Of a stretch of DNA of 64,000 bases, positions 26,526 to 35,123 are shown in pieces (position 1 is the first letter of the stretch; each line of letters begins with the position of its first letter). The notes below the pieces were generated by a model. It did not search any database and had not been told where the DNA came from. It saw nothing but the letters and a program-made list of their open reading frames with translations. The stretch is taken from the NCBI GenBank assembly GCA_964596985.1, contig CAZQWG010000002.1, forward strand, positions 310,001 to 374,000, written 5' to 3'. The DNA comes from GCA-020345945 sp964596985 (GTDB taxonomy: Archaea; Thermoproteota; Bathyarchaeia; RBG-16-48-13; GCA-020345945). Made by a program: the position numbers and the translations under genes.

Positions 26526-27623
26526 TCACATGATCGTCGAAGGGGTCAGGACAGACTCCTTGACTTCCTTGTAGTGGCAGACTTTTACTCCCTCTACCAG
26601 GGTTATATTATCCCTGATTATTGCGTAGTCTGCTACTATTACATTCTGCATTATCCTAGCCCATCGACCGATGGTGGCACTCTCCCCGACGATGGCTCCT
26701 TCTATCGAGGAAAAGTTGCCGATCTGCGCCTCTTTGAATATGACTGACCCCTCTATCCTCGTCCCCCTTCCGACAGAGACGTTGTCTCCAATTGCCGTGT
26801 GGGAGCCGATATGGGCGTGGGCTCCGATCTTGACGTTTGACCCGACTACTGTCGGCTGGACTATCGTCGCGGTCGGATCTATCTCGGTGTTCTCTCCCAG
26901 CCGATCCTTGTCTCCATCGTCTAGGTCTAGGATGCTATGGGTTGCGGAGAGATAGTCGTCCGGTGTTCCTATGTCGACCCAGATCCCGTCGTAGAATGAC
27001 CCGTAGAGTTTTCCTCTGTTTGCGATTACTGGGAAGACCTCCCTCTCGATCGAGACCTTCTTCTCGGGTTCTATGATATCGACTATGCTCGGCTCGACGA
27101 CATAGATTCCCGCATTGACTAGCTTCCCTACTTCTTCTTCGGGGCTGGGTTTCTCGACGAACCTCAGTATCCTCTTATCATTGTCCAGCTCCGCTACTCC
27201 GAAGCGGCTCGGGTCGTCTACTTCATGAAGGACGATGGTTAGATCCCCGCCGTTGCTTACATGCTCCTTGTAGACGGCGTTGTAGTCGACTTCGGAGATG
27301 ATGTCACCATTCAGTACGAAGAACGGCTCCTTCTTGTCTAAGAGGTGCCTGGCGTTCTTCAACGGTCCCGCAGTACCAAGGGGGGTTGCTTCATGGGAGT
27401 ATGAGATCTTCATTCCATACCTTGTTTCCCCGACGTGCCGTTCAAGGATATCTGCCATGTAGTTGACCGCAAGGATAACCTCGTCGACTTTTCCTCTCGA
27501 TAGGTTCTCGAGGGTCCAGTCAATCACCGGCTTATTCGCGACGGGAAACATGAGTTTCGGTCTCGTACAGCTGAGGGGGCGCAGTCGGGTGCCGAAGCCG
27601 CCTGCAAGGATTATTGCCTTCAT
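26526..27623 (-). CDS. Sugar-1-phosphate nucleotidyltransferase with left-handed beta-helix
   Basis: This 365-residue enzyme makes a nucleotide sugar from NTP and a sugar 1-phosphate. The N-terminal Rossmann-like domain has AGGFGTRLRPLSCTRPK (nucleotide binding), FFVLNGDII (metal site) and VEKPSPEE (catalytic lysine). From about residue 245 the isoleucine-rich hexapeptide repeats form a left-handed beta-helix as in GlmU and archaeal mannose-1-phosphate guanylyltransferases. Two-domain archaeal relatives act on glucose, GlcNAc or mannose phosphates. GGGGGAT precedes the ATG. Together with the phosphomutase at 43129 it could supply the glycan pathway; the base and sugar used are not certain. 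Confidence 0.87.
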   Translation of the reverse strand: MKAIILAGGFGTRLRPLSCTRPKLMFPVANKPVIDWTLENLSRGKVDEVILAVNYMADILERHVGETRYGMKISYSHEATPLGTAGPLKNARHLLDKKEPFFVLNGDIISEVDYNAVYKEHVSNGGDLTIVLHEVDDPSRFGVAELDNDKRILRFVEKPSPEEEVGKLVNAGIYVVEPSIVDIIEPEKKVSIEREVFPVIANRGKLYGSFYDGIWVDIGTPDDYLSATHSILDLDDGDKDRLGENTEIDPTATIVQPTVVGSNVKIGAHAHIGSHTAIGDNVSVGRGTRIEGSVIFKEAQIGNFSSIEGAIVGESATIGRWARIMQNVIVADYAIIRDNITLVEGVKVCHYKEVKESVLTPSTIM

Positions 27624-27707
27624 CGATATCCCCCCTGATTCTTTACGACCGTCTATATCCCGTTTTTGAAGACACCCTTCAAAAATCGTAGACTGCCTAC
27701 CGTTCAG

Positions 27708-29909
27708 CTAGTAGTCCGCAAGGAAAACCCATACCAGCCCGTTGCAGTAGGCAAGGGTGAAGTGGTTGTTCGACCGAAACTTCTCCGACCCTGACGGCTC
27801 GGTGATTATATATCTTACTCCTCGTTCTTTTATTGTGTCCCAGCTCGTATCCGTCTGAACAGAGATCATAGATCTCCCGCCTTCATCTAAGGGTTCCCTG
27901 AAGGTTATGGCCCTGGTCACTCTTTCCGCTTCTCTCTCCGGTAGACCTTCGATGCTTTGAGCCCCAACACGAAGTCTGATCGAGAAGTCGGGGTTGCCTG
28001 GAGATGCAAACACAGCCTCAGCGGTCTCTTGAGAAATGAAGGATAAGCGACTCGGCTTGTCTTCGAACTCCGCGAGAACCCCGACTTGCTGTAGGAGGTT
28101 CAGCCCCCCGAGTTGGGTTTCCCCGTGGAATGTCTGGTTGAGCCCGGTGAATCTGAGAAGCATGTTCACACCGATTATCTTGAACCCTGGTTTCGCTACT
28201 ATCTCGTAGTTCAGGGTGGTGAGTCTTGAGCCCTCGGAGAGAGAGATTCTTCTTATTACTTCGATTCGGGTATCTTCAAGCCTAATCTTCAAGACGGCTT
28301 CGTCGTCTCCCTCTCTGACCCACGTCGCCGGTCTGCTGGCCAGCTTGTCTAGGGTGACCGCTTCAGCCTTTGAGCCGCTAGCCACCAAGACGACTATTTC
28401 GCTGTCGTTTATTGTGAGCATCTGGTGGTATAGTCCCCGCCTTATGAAGGCTATCTTCGGGTTATCCGTCCTCCCGTATGGCCCAGCCTCGTCAATCCTC
28501 AAGAACCCATTCTCCATACCGTAGTTGGAGGATAAGATGAGTGAGGCTGCCCTTGCCAGCGGCTCCTCGTAGGGGTAGCTTAGGTACGGTGCTGGCGAAG
28601 CGCTTAGGGTTGGTCTATGTCCGATGCCTGCAATCCACCATCCGAAGGAGTGTTCGGTCACGACTAGGTCTTCTTCTCTTGAGTACGTATTCACCCACCT
28701 TATGGTGTGGTCTCTTCTCTCGTTCATCGAGAGGAAGAACTCGTAGTTCCCGTTGGCAAATGCGATGGTTCCTAAAAGGTAGCTGACGACGAGAAACCCT
28801 AAGAAGAAGAGTCCTGCAGTTCTCACCTCTCCGAGTCTGACCCCCCTAATAGCCGAAGCGGTTGTGACCAACCCCAAGGTCATCAGCATCAACGACGGTT
28901 GAATGGTATAGTAGAGGAAGCGTTGGAACGCAGGGGATGGGCCTACCAGGTACGGCATCGAGAGTAGGATCGGTACGAGGAACCAGAGAAAGGCGACTCC
29001 CTCTCTTGGTCCGAGCCGGCCCGCATTCTTCTTCAGCCGATATAGTCCTAGTATCCCGAATAGGGATATGAAGGACATGGCGGCGCCGATTCCGATTACG
29101 GCTTTTGCTGTGCTACTCACTATTGTGATCCAAGTCACGGCTACCTCGGCTCTCTCGGCTGGTCCGTAGAGAATCGTGGCGTAATGGGAGATCTTCGACA
29201 GCCACCACGCCGAGGCTAGGAAACCCCCGATGACCGTCATCCACCCCAGCTCATGGAGGAATCTTTTCCATCTCGGCTCCTTGCCTCGGATATATGCGAT
29301 GGCTGAGACAAGCCAGCATACGAGGGCGAGTACGACGAATACGAAGGCGCTGAAATGATGCGTCAACATCATGGCTCCCACCAGGAATCCCCCAGCAATC
29401 TTTCCCGGCGTACCAAGAGGCTCCTCTCGTAGGGACAGCCAGAAGACCATGGGGAAGAAGAATAGTGCCATGAGATTCACGTAGCCTCCCCATGTAAGCA
29501 TGTACATGTCCGTCGTGGAGGCGGTGAAGAGAAACGTTGCTACCTGCGCGATCGATCTTTTCCTCAGGATCTGCTTGGATAGGCAGTAGAAGGGGATTAC
29601 GGTGAGAATGTTTGTCAAGATCCCTGTGACTAGGGTGGTCGTCAGTATCGGGAGTGAGGTTGAGAGTATCAACAAGGTGCATGTTAAATGAAAGAACGGG
29701 GGGTATGTGTAGGGTGTCCCGGGCATGTGATGGATATTCACAGACGGGATATGCTTCATATCTAGGATTAGGAAGATGAACCCGGAGTTCATCGCCTCGT
29801 CGTCTCCCGATGGGAAACCCCTGTCGCCGAAGACCACGTAGCGGAATAGTGCTGAAAACGCGATTAGAAGTACGAGGGAGAGGATTTCCTTGGCTTTCTT
29901 GTGGGGCAA
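27708..29909 (-). CDS. Large GT-C-type membrane protein with extracytoplasmic C-terminal domain
   Basis: This 733-residue protein has a hydrophobic N-terminal half (about ten to twelve helices up to residue 375) and a soluble C-terminal half. The first outer loop contains PSGDDEAMNSG, matching the acidic GT-C site, and YTYPPFFHL follows, similar to the Y-x-P-P motif of other copies. LTHHFSAF is shared with the GT-C protein at 31087 (LTHHFTPF). The C-terminal half shares GWWI, GPYG-NP, LND, WV and the E-V-I-x-x-I-x-LS strand with the protein at 3189-5486. The two appear to be one uncharacterised family. A glycosyltransferase role is inferred. Confidence 0.65.
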   Translation of the reverse strand: MPHKKAKEILSLVLLIAFSALFRYVVFGDRGFPSGDDEAMNSGFIFLILDMKHIPSVNIHHMPGTPYTYPPFFHLTCTLLILSTSLPILTTTLVTGILTNILTVIPFYCLSKQILRKRSIAQVATFLFTASTTDMYMLTWGGYVNLMALFFFPMVFWLSLREEPLGTPGKIAGGFLVGAMMLTHHFSAFVFVVLALVCWLVSAIAYIRGKEPRWKRFLHELGWMTVIGGFLASAWWLSKISHYATILYGPAERAEVAVTWITIVSSTAKAVIGIGAAMSFISLFGILGLYRLKKNAGRLGPREGVAFLWFLVPILLSMPYLVGPSPAFQRFLYYTIQPSLMLMTLGLVTTASAIRGVRLGEVRTAGLFFLGFLVVSYLLGTIAFANGNYEFFLSMNERRDHTIRWVNTYSREEDLVVTEHSFGWWIAGIGHRPTLSASPAPYLSYPYEEPLARAASLILSSNYGMENGFLRIDEAGPYGRTDNPKIAFIRRGLYHQMLTINDSEIVVLVASGSKAEAVTLDKLASRPATWVREGDDEAVLKIRLEDTRIEVIRRISLSEGSRLTTLNYEIVAKPGFKIIGVNMLLRFTGLNQTFHGETQLGGLNLLQQVGVLAEFEDKPSRLSFISQETAEAVFASPGNPDFSIRLRVGAQSIEGLPEREAERVTRAITFREPLDEGGRSMISVQTDTSWDTIKERGVRYIITEPSGSEKFRSNNHFTLAYCNGLVWVFLADY

Positions 29910-29999
29910 CTTCTAGGGCTCCGTCAGATAGCTAGCCGAATGGGAATAATCTATTTTACGTTTGTCCGATGACGGCTTAACTAAGACCTTCCGACAAAA

Positions 30000-30007
30000 C
30001 TTTTATG
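30000..30007 (+). promoter_or_regulatory. TATA-like box for the 30038-32757 cassette
   Basis: CTTTTATG lies 30 bases before the GTG at 30038. Transcription would begin about 10 bases before that codon, leaving almost no leader. The three genes that follow are separated by at most 13 bases and probably form one transcript. Confidence 0.4.
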
Positions 30008-30037
30008 AATTTATGCATGGAACAGAGTGCTTAAACC

Positions 30038-30580
30038 GTGAAGGACCGTTCGTCCATGCGTTGTCAATCGCCCAATGTTCTGGCTCTACCGCTCCTTCTT
30101 TTACTCGTCTTCTCAAATGTGTCTTTGATGTACATTGTTCCGGTAACCGGTTCGAGAGACGATGCTAGGGGTTCGATCGATAGTGCGGAGCAGGCTTTGT
30201 TGGATGCTTATCGCGGTGTCTTGGCAGCTGAGTCCGTGGGTGCAGATGTTGCCGACTTGGTGGAGAAGCTTAACGAGGCGTTGAGCCTTCTTTCTCAAGC
30301 TCGAGAAAGCTTTGAGCTTGGGGATTACGTCTCTGCTTCTGATTACGCTTCCCGTTCAAAGCAGCTCTCAGATCAAGTCATCTCGGCTGCTGTGCAGCTG
30401 AAGGCGGATGCGGAGAGGATGTCCCAGTTCTGGGCGGTTGCGTCTATCGTGGGGGTTCCACTGATACTTGCTGCGCTGGGTGCTGCTGGTTACTATGGCT
30501 TTAAGATATTACGTAGGCGTAGTGTTGAGGGAATTATGAAGAAGCGAATCAAGGTCTTAAAGGAGGAGAAAGAGGAGTGA
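30038..30580 (+). CDS. Secreted, membrane-anchored helical protein, unrecognised
   Basis: This 180-residue protein is not recognised by family. It has a signal-like hydrophobic segment at about residues 14-35, a hydrophilic, alanine-rich helical region (about 45-135) with heptad-like spacing suited to a coiled coil, a second hydrophobic helix near 140-160, and a basic, lysine-rich tail (RRRSVEGIMKKRIKVLKEEKEE), presumably cytoplasmic. The region between the helices would lie outside the cell. An internal ATG at 30056 is an alternative start. The stop codon overlaps the start of the DUF1616-like gene by four bases, so the two are translationally coupled and may be partners. Confidence 0.7.
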   Translation: MKDRSSMRCQSPNVLALPLLLLLVFSNVSLMYIVPVTGSRDDARGSIDSAEQALLDAYRGVLAAESVGADVADLVEKLNEALSLLSQARESFELGDYVSASDYASRSKQLSDQVISAAVQLKADAERMSQFWAVASIVGVPLILAALGAAGYYGFKILRRRSVEGIMKKRIKVLKEEKEE

Positions 30581-31074
30581 AGTTTGAACTCAACGAGGAC
30601 ACCGCGGTTCTGATAGCTGTTGGCACGGCTACTATCCTTGTCCTTGGGATGGTTGCTTATACAGCGATGCAGCCCAAGCCGACCGAGTACTTCTTCGCTT
30701 TATATCTTCTCGGTCCATCGCGGATGGCTACCGGGTATCCGAAAGAGGTGGTTCGAGGCGAATCGGTCAACCTCTATGTAGGGGTTTACAACAGTATGGG
30801 TCGGGTTGAGTGGGTGAGGGTCGTGGTGAAGATTGGCGCTAACGCCACGAGCATTCCAACCGAGAGTGTTTCTTCCTCGGCCCCTGTGGTTAGAACGTAT
30901 GAGCGTATTCTGCTCAGTAATCAGACATGGGAGTTTTCCGCATCGATCCCTGTGGATGTGCCGGTGGGTAATAATTACCAGCTCATGTTCGAGCTATGGT
31001 ATCTTGAGGAGCAGTCCAACAGGTACGTCTTCGATGGTCGATGGACTCAGATATGGCTCAACGTCACTTCCTAG
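30577..31074 (+). CDS. DUF1616-like extracytoplasmic protein
   Basis: This 165-residue protein has an N-terminal membrane helix (residues 10-30) and then a beta-rich domain. The segment FALYLLGPSRMATGYPKEVVRGESVNLYVGVYN resembles the conserved core of DUF1616 domains, archaeal proteins of unknown function often beside glycan and S-layer genes. Several N-x-S/T sites (NATS, NQT, NVTS) would allow N-glycosylation. It overlaps the preceding gene and is followed 13 bases later by a GT-C gene. A surface role in glycan assembly or anchoring is inferred from the context; the biochemical function is unknown. Confidence 0.75.
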   Translation: MKFELNEDTAVLIAVGTATILVLGMVAYTAMQPKPTEYFFALYLLGPSRMATGYPKEVVRGESVNLYVGVYNSMGRVEWVRVVVKIGANATSIPTESVSSSAPVVRTYERILLSNQTWEFSASIPVDVPVGNNYQLMFELWYLEEQSNRYVFDGRWTQIWLNVTS

Positions 31075-31086
31075 AGGTCTAGTTTC

Positions 31087-32757
31087 TTGCGGCGTAGTCG
31101 CGCATTGATGCTAGGGCTTCTCGTACTCTACCTTGTAGCAGTCGGCTTGAGGCTGTTGCCTACGATCGAGACAGGGCTGCTCTACGGCTTCGATTCTTGG
31201 GAGGATGCGAGCAGGGTCGTACCGGCTCTGAGGAGCGGTTTCTTCCCACGAATCCTCCCTCATGGACCTCTGTTCTACGTCCTCATGTTGCAGTGGTGTG
31301 TTGTCTCTGGGATGAACGTTTTTGAGGCTTTCCTATGGTTCATTCCTTTCGTTTCTTCGGTTCTGATCCTCCCCGTATTTCTCTTGTCGCGGGAGCTTGT
31401 TGGCGACGATCGTGCGGGTCTCTACTCATCTCTATTCGCTGCCACGGCGAGTTTCCTTCTCCACTTCACTGCCACGTCGGTTCCTGAAGCCGTCGGGTTG
31501 ACCTATATCGTCTTCATCCTCTATCTCCTATACCGTACGATCGTCAGGAGATGTCTTCGGCATCTCGTAATGCTTACACTGAGCTATATTGGGGCGGTTC
31601 TTACACATCACTTTACGCCATTCCTCTTTCTGGTCGGTCTTTCGATACTCGGGTTTGACGCCCTCATAACAAGGAAGAAAGGTTGGGGGCGGCTTCCCCT
31701 CTATCTTGCTCTCTTCTCTATTCCCTCCACTTTCGCCTGGTGGAATTGGGCTATCGCGGATTGGACTATCGGGATGATGGGACGCGTACTCACCGCTACT
31801 TCCCTTCTTCTCGTGTTCGGGGTGGTTTCGATCGGGCTCTCCTTTTTCGCAGCATTCACTGTGGTGGCTGATCGTAGAGAGTGTTTTCCCTTCTCGAAGG
31901 GTAAGGAATTCAGGTTGTCTGTAGCTATCGCTGGGACCACCGCGTTCATACTATTGTCCGGGTTCGCTGTTCTCGCGACGCAGACGAACTATAGTCTCCC
32001 AATAGACTATCTTCTCATCTATGGTGGCAGTCACATGGTCTTCCTCTATTTCCCTACTTGGCTAGGCTTCATACTATTCTTCAATCGAAACCGGGAACCT
32101 TGGAAGAGAATGTTCTCCCTCTCATGGTGTCTAGGAGCCTACGCCGTCGATCTACTTCTCGCATGTGCCTCGTACTGGTTCGCGGTAAGTTACCGGACAT
32201 TCTCCTTTCTGATCCTTGGGGGTCTCCCCCTGCTAGGCTACGGCTACTCTTCCCTATCCAGGATCGGGCATCCTCGATGGAGACCGATGCAAGGGGTGGC
32301 AATCGCGTATCTTGCGATTCTTCTCGTTCCCCTAGCGTTCCCGTCGGGGGGAATGGCTTTCGGCAACGAAGAATTCTATAAGACTCCAGAATACTATGCT
32401 GCCACGTGGATAGGAGACCATCTCGTCGGAGAGACTATGCTCGACTCCGACCATCGCATGGGAAAGTTGCTCCGCTACGTCACAGGGCAATTCGTGTGGC
32501 TAGGAAACGAGTCTTCCTGGATAGGAATCGTAACCCAGACCGGAGAAACGATAGTAATCGACCCTTCGCTAGAGTATATCGTGGTCACGTCAACCATGAT
32601 CGAATACCTGGCGGTGGACGGGATTCAATATCAAGGTAAACCCGTAACCCCCCGAATCCTACACTACCTATACTCGTCTCCATACGTCAATCTGATCCAC
32701 AGCACGAATCACTCCGAGATCTACAGAAACGGTCGTCACGACACGGCAAGTGCCTAG
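31087..32757 (+). CDS. GT-C membrane glycosyltransferase
   Basis: This 556-residue protein has about twelve hydrophobic helices and a soluble tail of about 120 residues. The first outer loop carries YGFDSWEDASRV, an acidic motif at the GT-C catalytic position, and LTHHFTPFLFLVGLSILG matches LTHHFSAF of the protein at 27708-29909. The tail has WIGDHLVGETMLDSDHRMG and ends in a beta-rich segment. The TTG start follows AGAGGT. It is the third gene of the cassette beginning at 30038. It is probably a polyprenyl-phosphate-sugar-dependent transferase, with no WWDxG motif of AglB. Confidence 0.68.
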   Translation: MRRSRALMLGLLVLYLVAVGLRLLPTIETGLLYGFDSWEDASRVVPALRSGFFPRILPHGPLFYVLMLQWCVVSGMNVFEAFLWFIPFVSSVLILPVFLLSRELVGDDRAGLYSSLFAATASFLLHFTATSVPEAVGLTYIVFILYLLYRTIVRRCLRHLVMLTLSYIGAVLTHHFTPFLFLVGLSILGFDALITRKKGWGRLPLYLALFSIPSTFAWWNWAIADWTIGMMGRVLTATSLLLVFGVVSIGLSFFAAFTVVADRRECFPFSKGKEFRLSVAIAGTTAFILLSGFAVLATQTNYSLPIDYLLIYGGSHMVFLYFPTWLGFILFFNRNREPWKRMFSLSWCLGAYAVDLLLACASYWFAVSYRTFSFLILGGLPLLGYGYSSLSRIGHPRWRPMQGVAIAYLAILLVPLAFPSGGMAFGNEEFYKTPEYYAATWIGDHLVGETMLDSDHRMGKLLRYVTGQFVWLGNESSWIGIVTQTGETIVIDPSLEYIVVTSTMIEYLAVDGIQYQGKPVTPRILHYLYSSPYVNLIHSTNHSEIYRNGRHDTASA

Positions 32758-33068
32758 CCTTTCAAGTAGCTCCTTACGAATCACCGTTTTCCACGAAGCG
32801 TGCTGGATTTCTCTACGATCTGAAACCGTTCGGTGTCGGAGTCGTCTCCGGCAGGTTAGTCGTCGACTTCATTATAGACAGTTTTCCAGCTAGAATCATC
32901 CTTATTCGTCCACTTTTTTCCTTGTGCAAGGCGATAATCCTTATGTCGCTTTTCCGCTAAGGCAAACCACGTTCGATTGCTAGCGTTGAAAGTAAAGGAA
33001 ACGGTGTCAGTCGAGTATAGTTTAATAATAGTCCTCCTTTCAAGGAGGATGAACCTGGAGTCTTCCCC
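32758..33068 (+). other. 311-base gap holding the promoter of the SMC operon
   Basis: No gene is seen. A run of six T residues at 32914-32919 could end the transcript of the upstream GT-C gene, as archaeal RNA polymerase stops at such runs. The right end carries a TATA-like box and a perfect inverted repeat just before the SMC gene, described separately. Confidence 0.5.
33021..33049 (+). promoter_or_regulatory. TATA-like box followed by an 8-bp perfect inverted repeat
   Basis: TTTAATAA at 33021-33028 is followed directly by TCCTCCTT-TC-AAGGAGGA at 33032-33049, an exact 8-bp inverted repeat with a two-base centre. It covers the place where transcription should start (about 25 bases after the TATA box) and lies 19 bases before the ATG of the SMC gene. 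It could be an operator, or form a hairpin at the 5' end of the mRNA. GGAG at 33057-33060 is the likely ribosome site, so the repeat is not needed for that purpose. Confidence 0.45.
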
Positions 33069-35120
33069 ATGCTCATCAAAGAAGTGATCCTCGAGAACTT
33101 CATGTCCTACGAGTACGCGCGGATCCCGCTGAAACCCGGGGTCAACGTGGTATGTGGTCCCAACGGTTCAGGTAAGTCCTCGATCCTTCAAGGCATATCT
33201 GTGGCTCTAGGTCAGTCTTATACCGAGAGGTCTAGGAGACTGAGCGACCTGATCCAGTGGGGAAAGGATATCTCCAACGTCAGCTTGGTCTTCGACAACG
33301 CCAAGAGAGGTAGACGTCGACGTCCAGTGCCTCAACACAAGACCGACAATCTGAGGTTGACAAGAGGTCTCAGGAAGGACGGCAACTACTGGTTCGAGAT
33401 AAACTATCGGTACGCCTCCAAGAGCGAGGTTAGAAAACTGCTGTCCAACTTCGGTATCGACCCGGACAACATGCTGGTCATAATGCATCAGAACATGGTC
33501 GAGCAATTCAGCGTGGTTTCCCCGCAGGATAAGCTGAAGATGATCGAAGAGGCTGTCGGATTCAAAGAGTATCGTGAAAACATCTTGGACGCGCATAAGA
33601 AGCTCAGCGGGATTCTAAGCGAGAAGGAGGCTCTATCAAAGCTGCTGGAGTCTGCTGAACAGACGCTTGCCTACTGGAAGGAGCAGTACGATAGATATCA
33701 GAGAAAGGAGGGGTTGAAGTCCCGGAGGGCGCTGCTCTCCGAGGAGCTGGGTTGGGCCGAGGTCTCGAAGCAGGAGAAGATAGTCTCAAGCTGGGAGAAG
33801 AAAATAGCGGATAGGGGGGAGGAACTCTCAAGGCTGGAGTCAGAGACCAAGGAGACGGCGAGTCAGGTCGATTCGCTATCGAATAGGCTCAAGAACCACC
33901 GCTCAGAGCTTAGGGGGCTATGGGAGGGTCTGGCAAAGACCGAAGGGGAACTTGGCAAGACTGCGTCGAATATTTCTCTCTCAAAAGACGAGATCTCTCA
34001 GATATCCAAACAGATCGACTTCCTAGAAGAAGAAAGACAGAAATGGGAAGATCAGTTTGGCATCCTCCAGAGAAACGTGGACTCGCTTTCCCTTCAGGCT
34101 CCAGTCGATTCTTGGCTGTCGAATCTGGCTGACCTTCAACAATCCATGACCGCGGGCTGGCAGAGTTTTCTAGACGATAGAGAGAAATCCGCAAAGGAAT
34201 CTTTGACCGCTCTGCAGCCAGCCCTCCGGGACCTTGAAGAGCAGTCTACTCAAACCAGGACAAAGATCGGGGAGCTGTCTTCGTTGACCGACAAGATCGG
34301 CGATGGGCTCTCGGACAGCCGGATCAGACTGGCGCTCTCCAAATATCGCATGGAGATCATTGAAAGAGAGCTGGGTTCCCTCGAGAGCGAATTATCCTCC
34401 GCCTCCTCTGAACTCCAGTCCTTGACCACGAAGGCCGAGAAGATCGGGCCCCGGGTTCAGACAACCCGCTCCCTAGGCGAGATCATAACCGAGATCCAGG
34501 CGACAGACGGCTATCTGGCGGCTCTATCCGACGTGAGCGTAGATTCAGAGAAGATGTACAACTCGTACTTGAAGGTCTTCACCGAGCTGAAAGAGAAATC
34601 CCGTATGATAGAGGAGAACCGTAAGAAGGTTCTGCTTGAAGTCGAGGAGAGAATGTCTTCTTGGCGAGGGATCATAGAGGATCTACTCGGTAAGGTGAAC
34701 CCCAATTTCCAGCGGATCCTTCAAAGCATTGGAGGGACCGGGAGTGTCCGCTTGGTCAACGCAAACGACATAGAAGCCGCCGGCGTTGAGCTCTTCATCG
34801 GCTTCAAAGGGGTACCTCCGGTTCCGCTGAACGCCTTCACCCAGAGTGGGGGGGAACGGAGTGTGGCTGTGATGTCGTTCCTCCTCGCACTACAACAACA
34901 CATAAAATCCCCCTTTAGAGCCGTGGACGAGTACGATGTGCATATGGACCCGAGAAACCGCGAGGCTGTCTCGAGATTCTTGGTCTCCACGGCAAAAACC
35001 TCTAAGGAGAGCCAGTACTTGATGATAACACCTGGACAAATCAACTTCGCAGATGAAGATACCCACGTTATCACGGTTCAGAACGTGGAAGGCAAGTCGC
35101 AAGTAAGAGAGGTCGTCTAG
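33069..35120 (+). CDS. Compact Smc5/6-like SMC ATPase
   Basis: This 683-residue protein has the head-coil-coil-head layout of SMC proteins but is far shorter than usual (about 1000-1200). The Walker A is GPNGSGKSS (30-38), with VILENFMSYEYARI before it; HQNMVEQFSV (140-149) is the Q-loop region. Charged heptad-like arms run about 165-330 and 370-545. The C-terminal head has the signature SGGERSVA (593-600), Walker B PFRAVDE (615-621), MDPRNR and SQYLMITPGQI. The last three match Smc5 heads (PFRVVDE, MDPINER, QYFxITPK) better than canonical SMC or Rad50. I see no SMC hinge (GxGxGG) and no Rad50 CxxC hook around 335-370. It is followed by a kleisin-like and a KITE-like gene. Confidence 0.85.
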   Translation: MLIKEVILENFMSYEYARIPLKPGVNVVCGPNGSGKSSILQGISVALGQSYTERSRRLSDLIQWGKDISNVSLVFDNAKRGRRRRPVPQHKTDNLRLTRGLRKDGNYWFEINYRYASKSEVRKLLSNFGIDPDNMLVIMHQNMVEQFSVVSPQDKLKMIEEAVGFKEYRENILDAHKKLSGILSEKEALSKLLESAEQTLAYWKEQYDRYQRKEGLKSRRALLSEELGWAEVSKQEKIVSSWEKKIADRGEELSRLESETKETASQVDSLSNRLKNHRSELRGLWEGLAKTEGELGKTASNISLSKDEISQISKQIDFLEEERQKWEDQFGILQRNVDSLSLQAPVDSWLSNLADLQQSMTAGWQSFLDDREKSAKESLTALQPALRDLEEQSTQTRTKIGELSSLTDKIGDGLSDSRIRLALSKYRMEIIERELGSLESELSSASSELQSLTTKAEKIGPRVQTTRSLGEIITEIQATDGYLAALSDVSVDSEKMYNSYLKVFTELKEKSRMIEENRKKVLLEVEERMSSWRGIIEDLLGKVNPNFQRILQSIGGTGSVRLVNANDIEAAGVELFIGFKGVPPVPLNAFTQSGGERSVAVMSFLLALQQHIKSPFRAVDEYDVHMDPRNREAVSRFLVSTAKTSKESQYLMITPGQINFADEDTHVITVQNVEGKSQVREVV

Positions 35121-35123
35121 TCG

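Noticed and set aside
27708..29909. AglB-type oligosaccharyltransferase
   Set aside because: Size and topology are suggestive, but the WWDxG motif required in AglB/STT3 is absent; the same holds for the protein at 3189-5486.
33069..35120. Rad50 or RecN instead of an SMC protein
   Set aside because: No CxxC zinc hook, no adjacent Mre11, and the C-terminal head has PFRAVDE and QYLMITP as in Smc5; RecN is bacterial with different end motifs.
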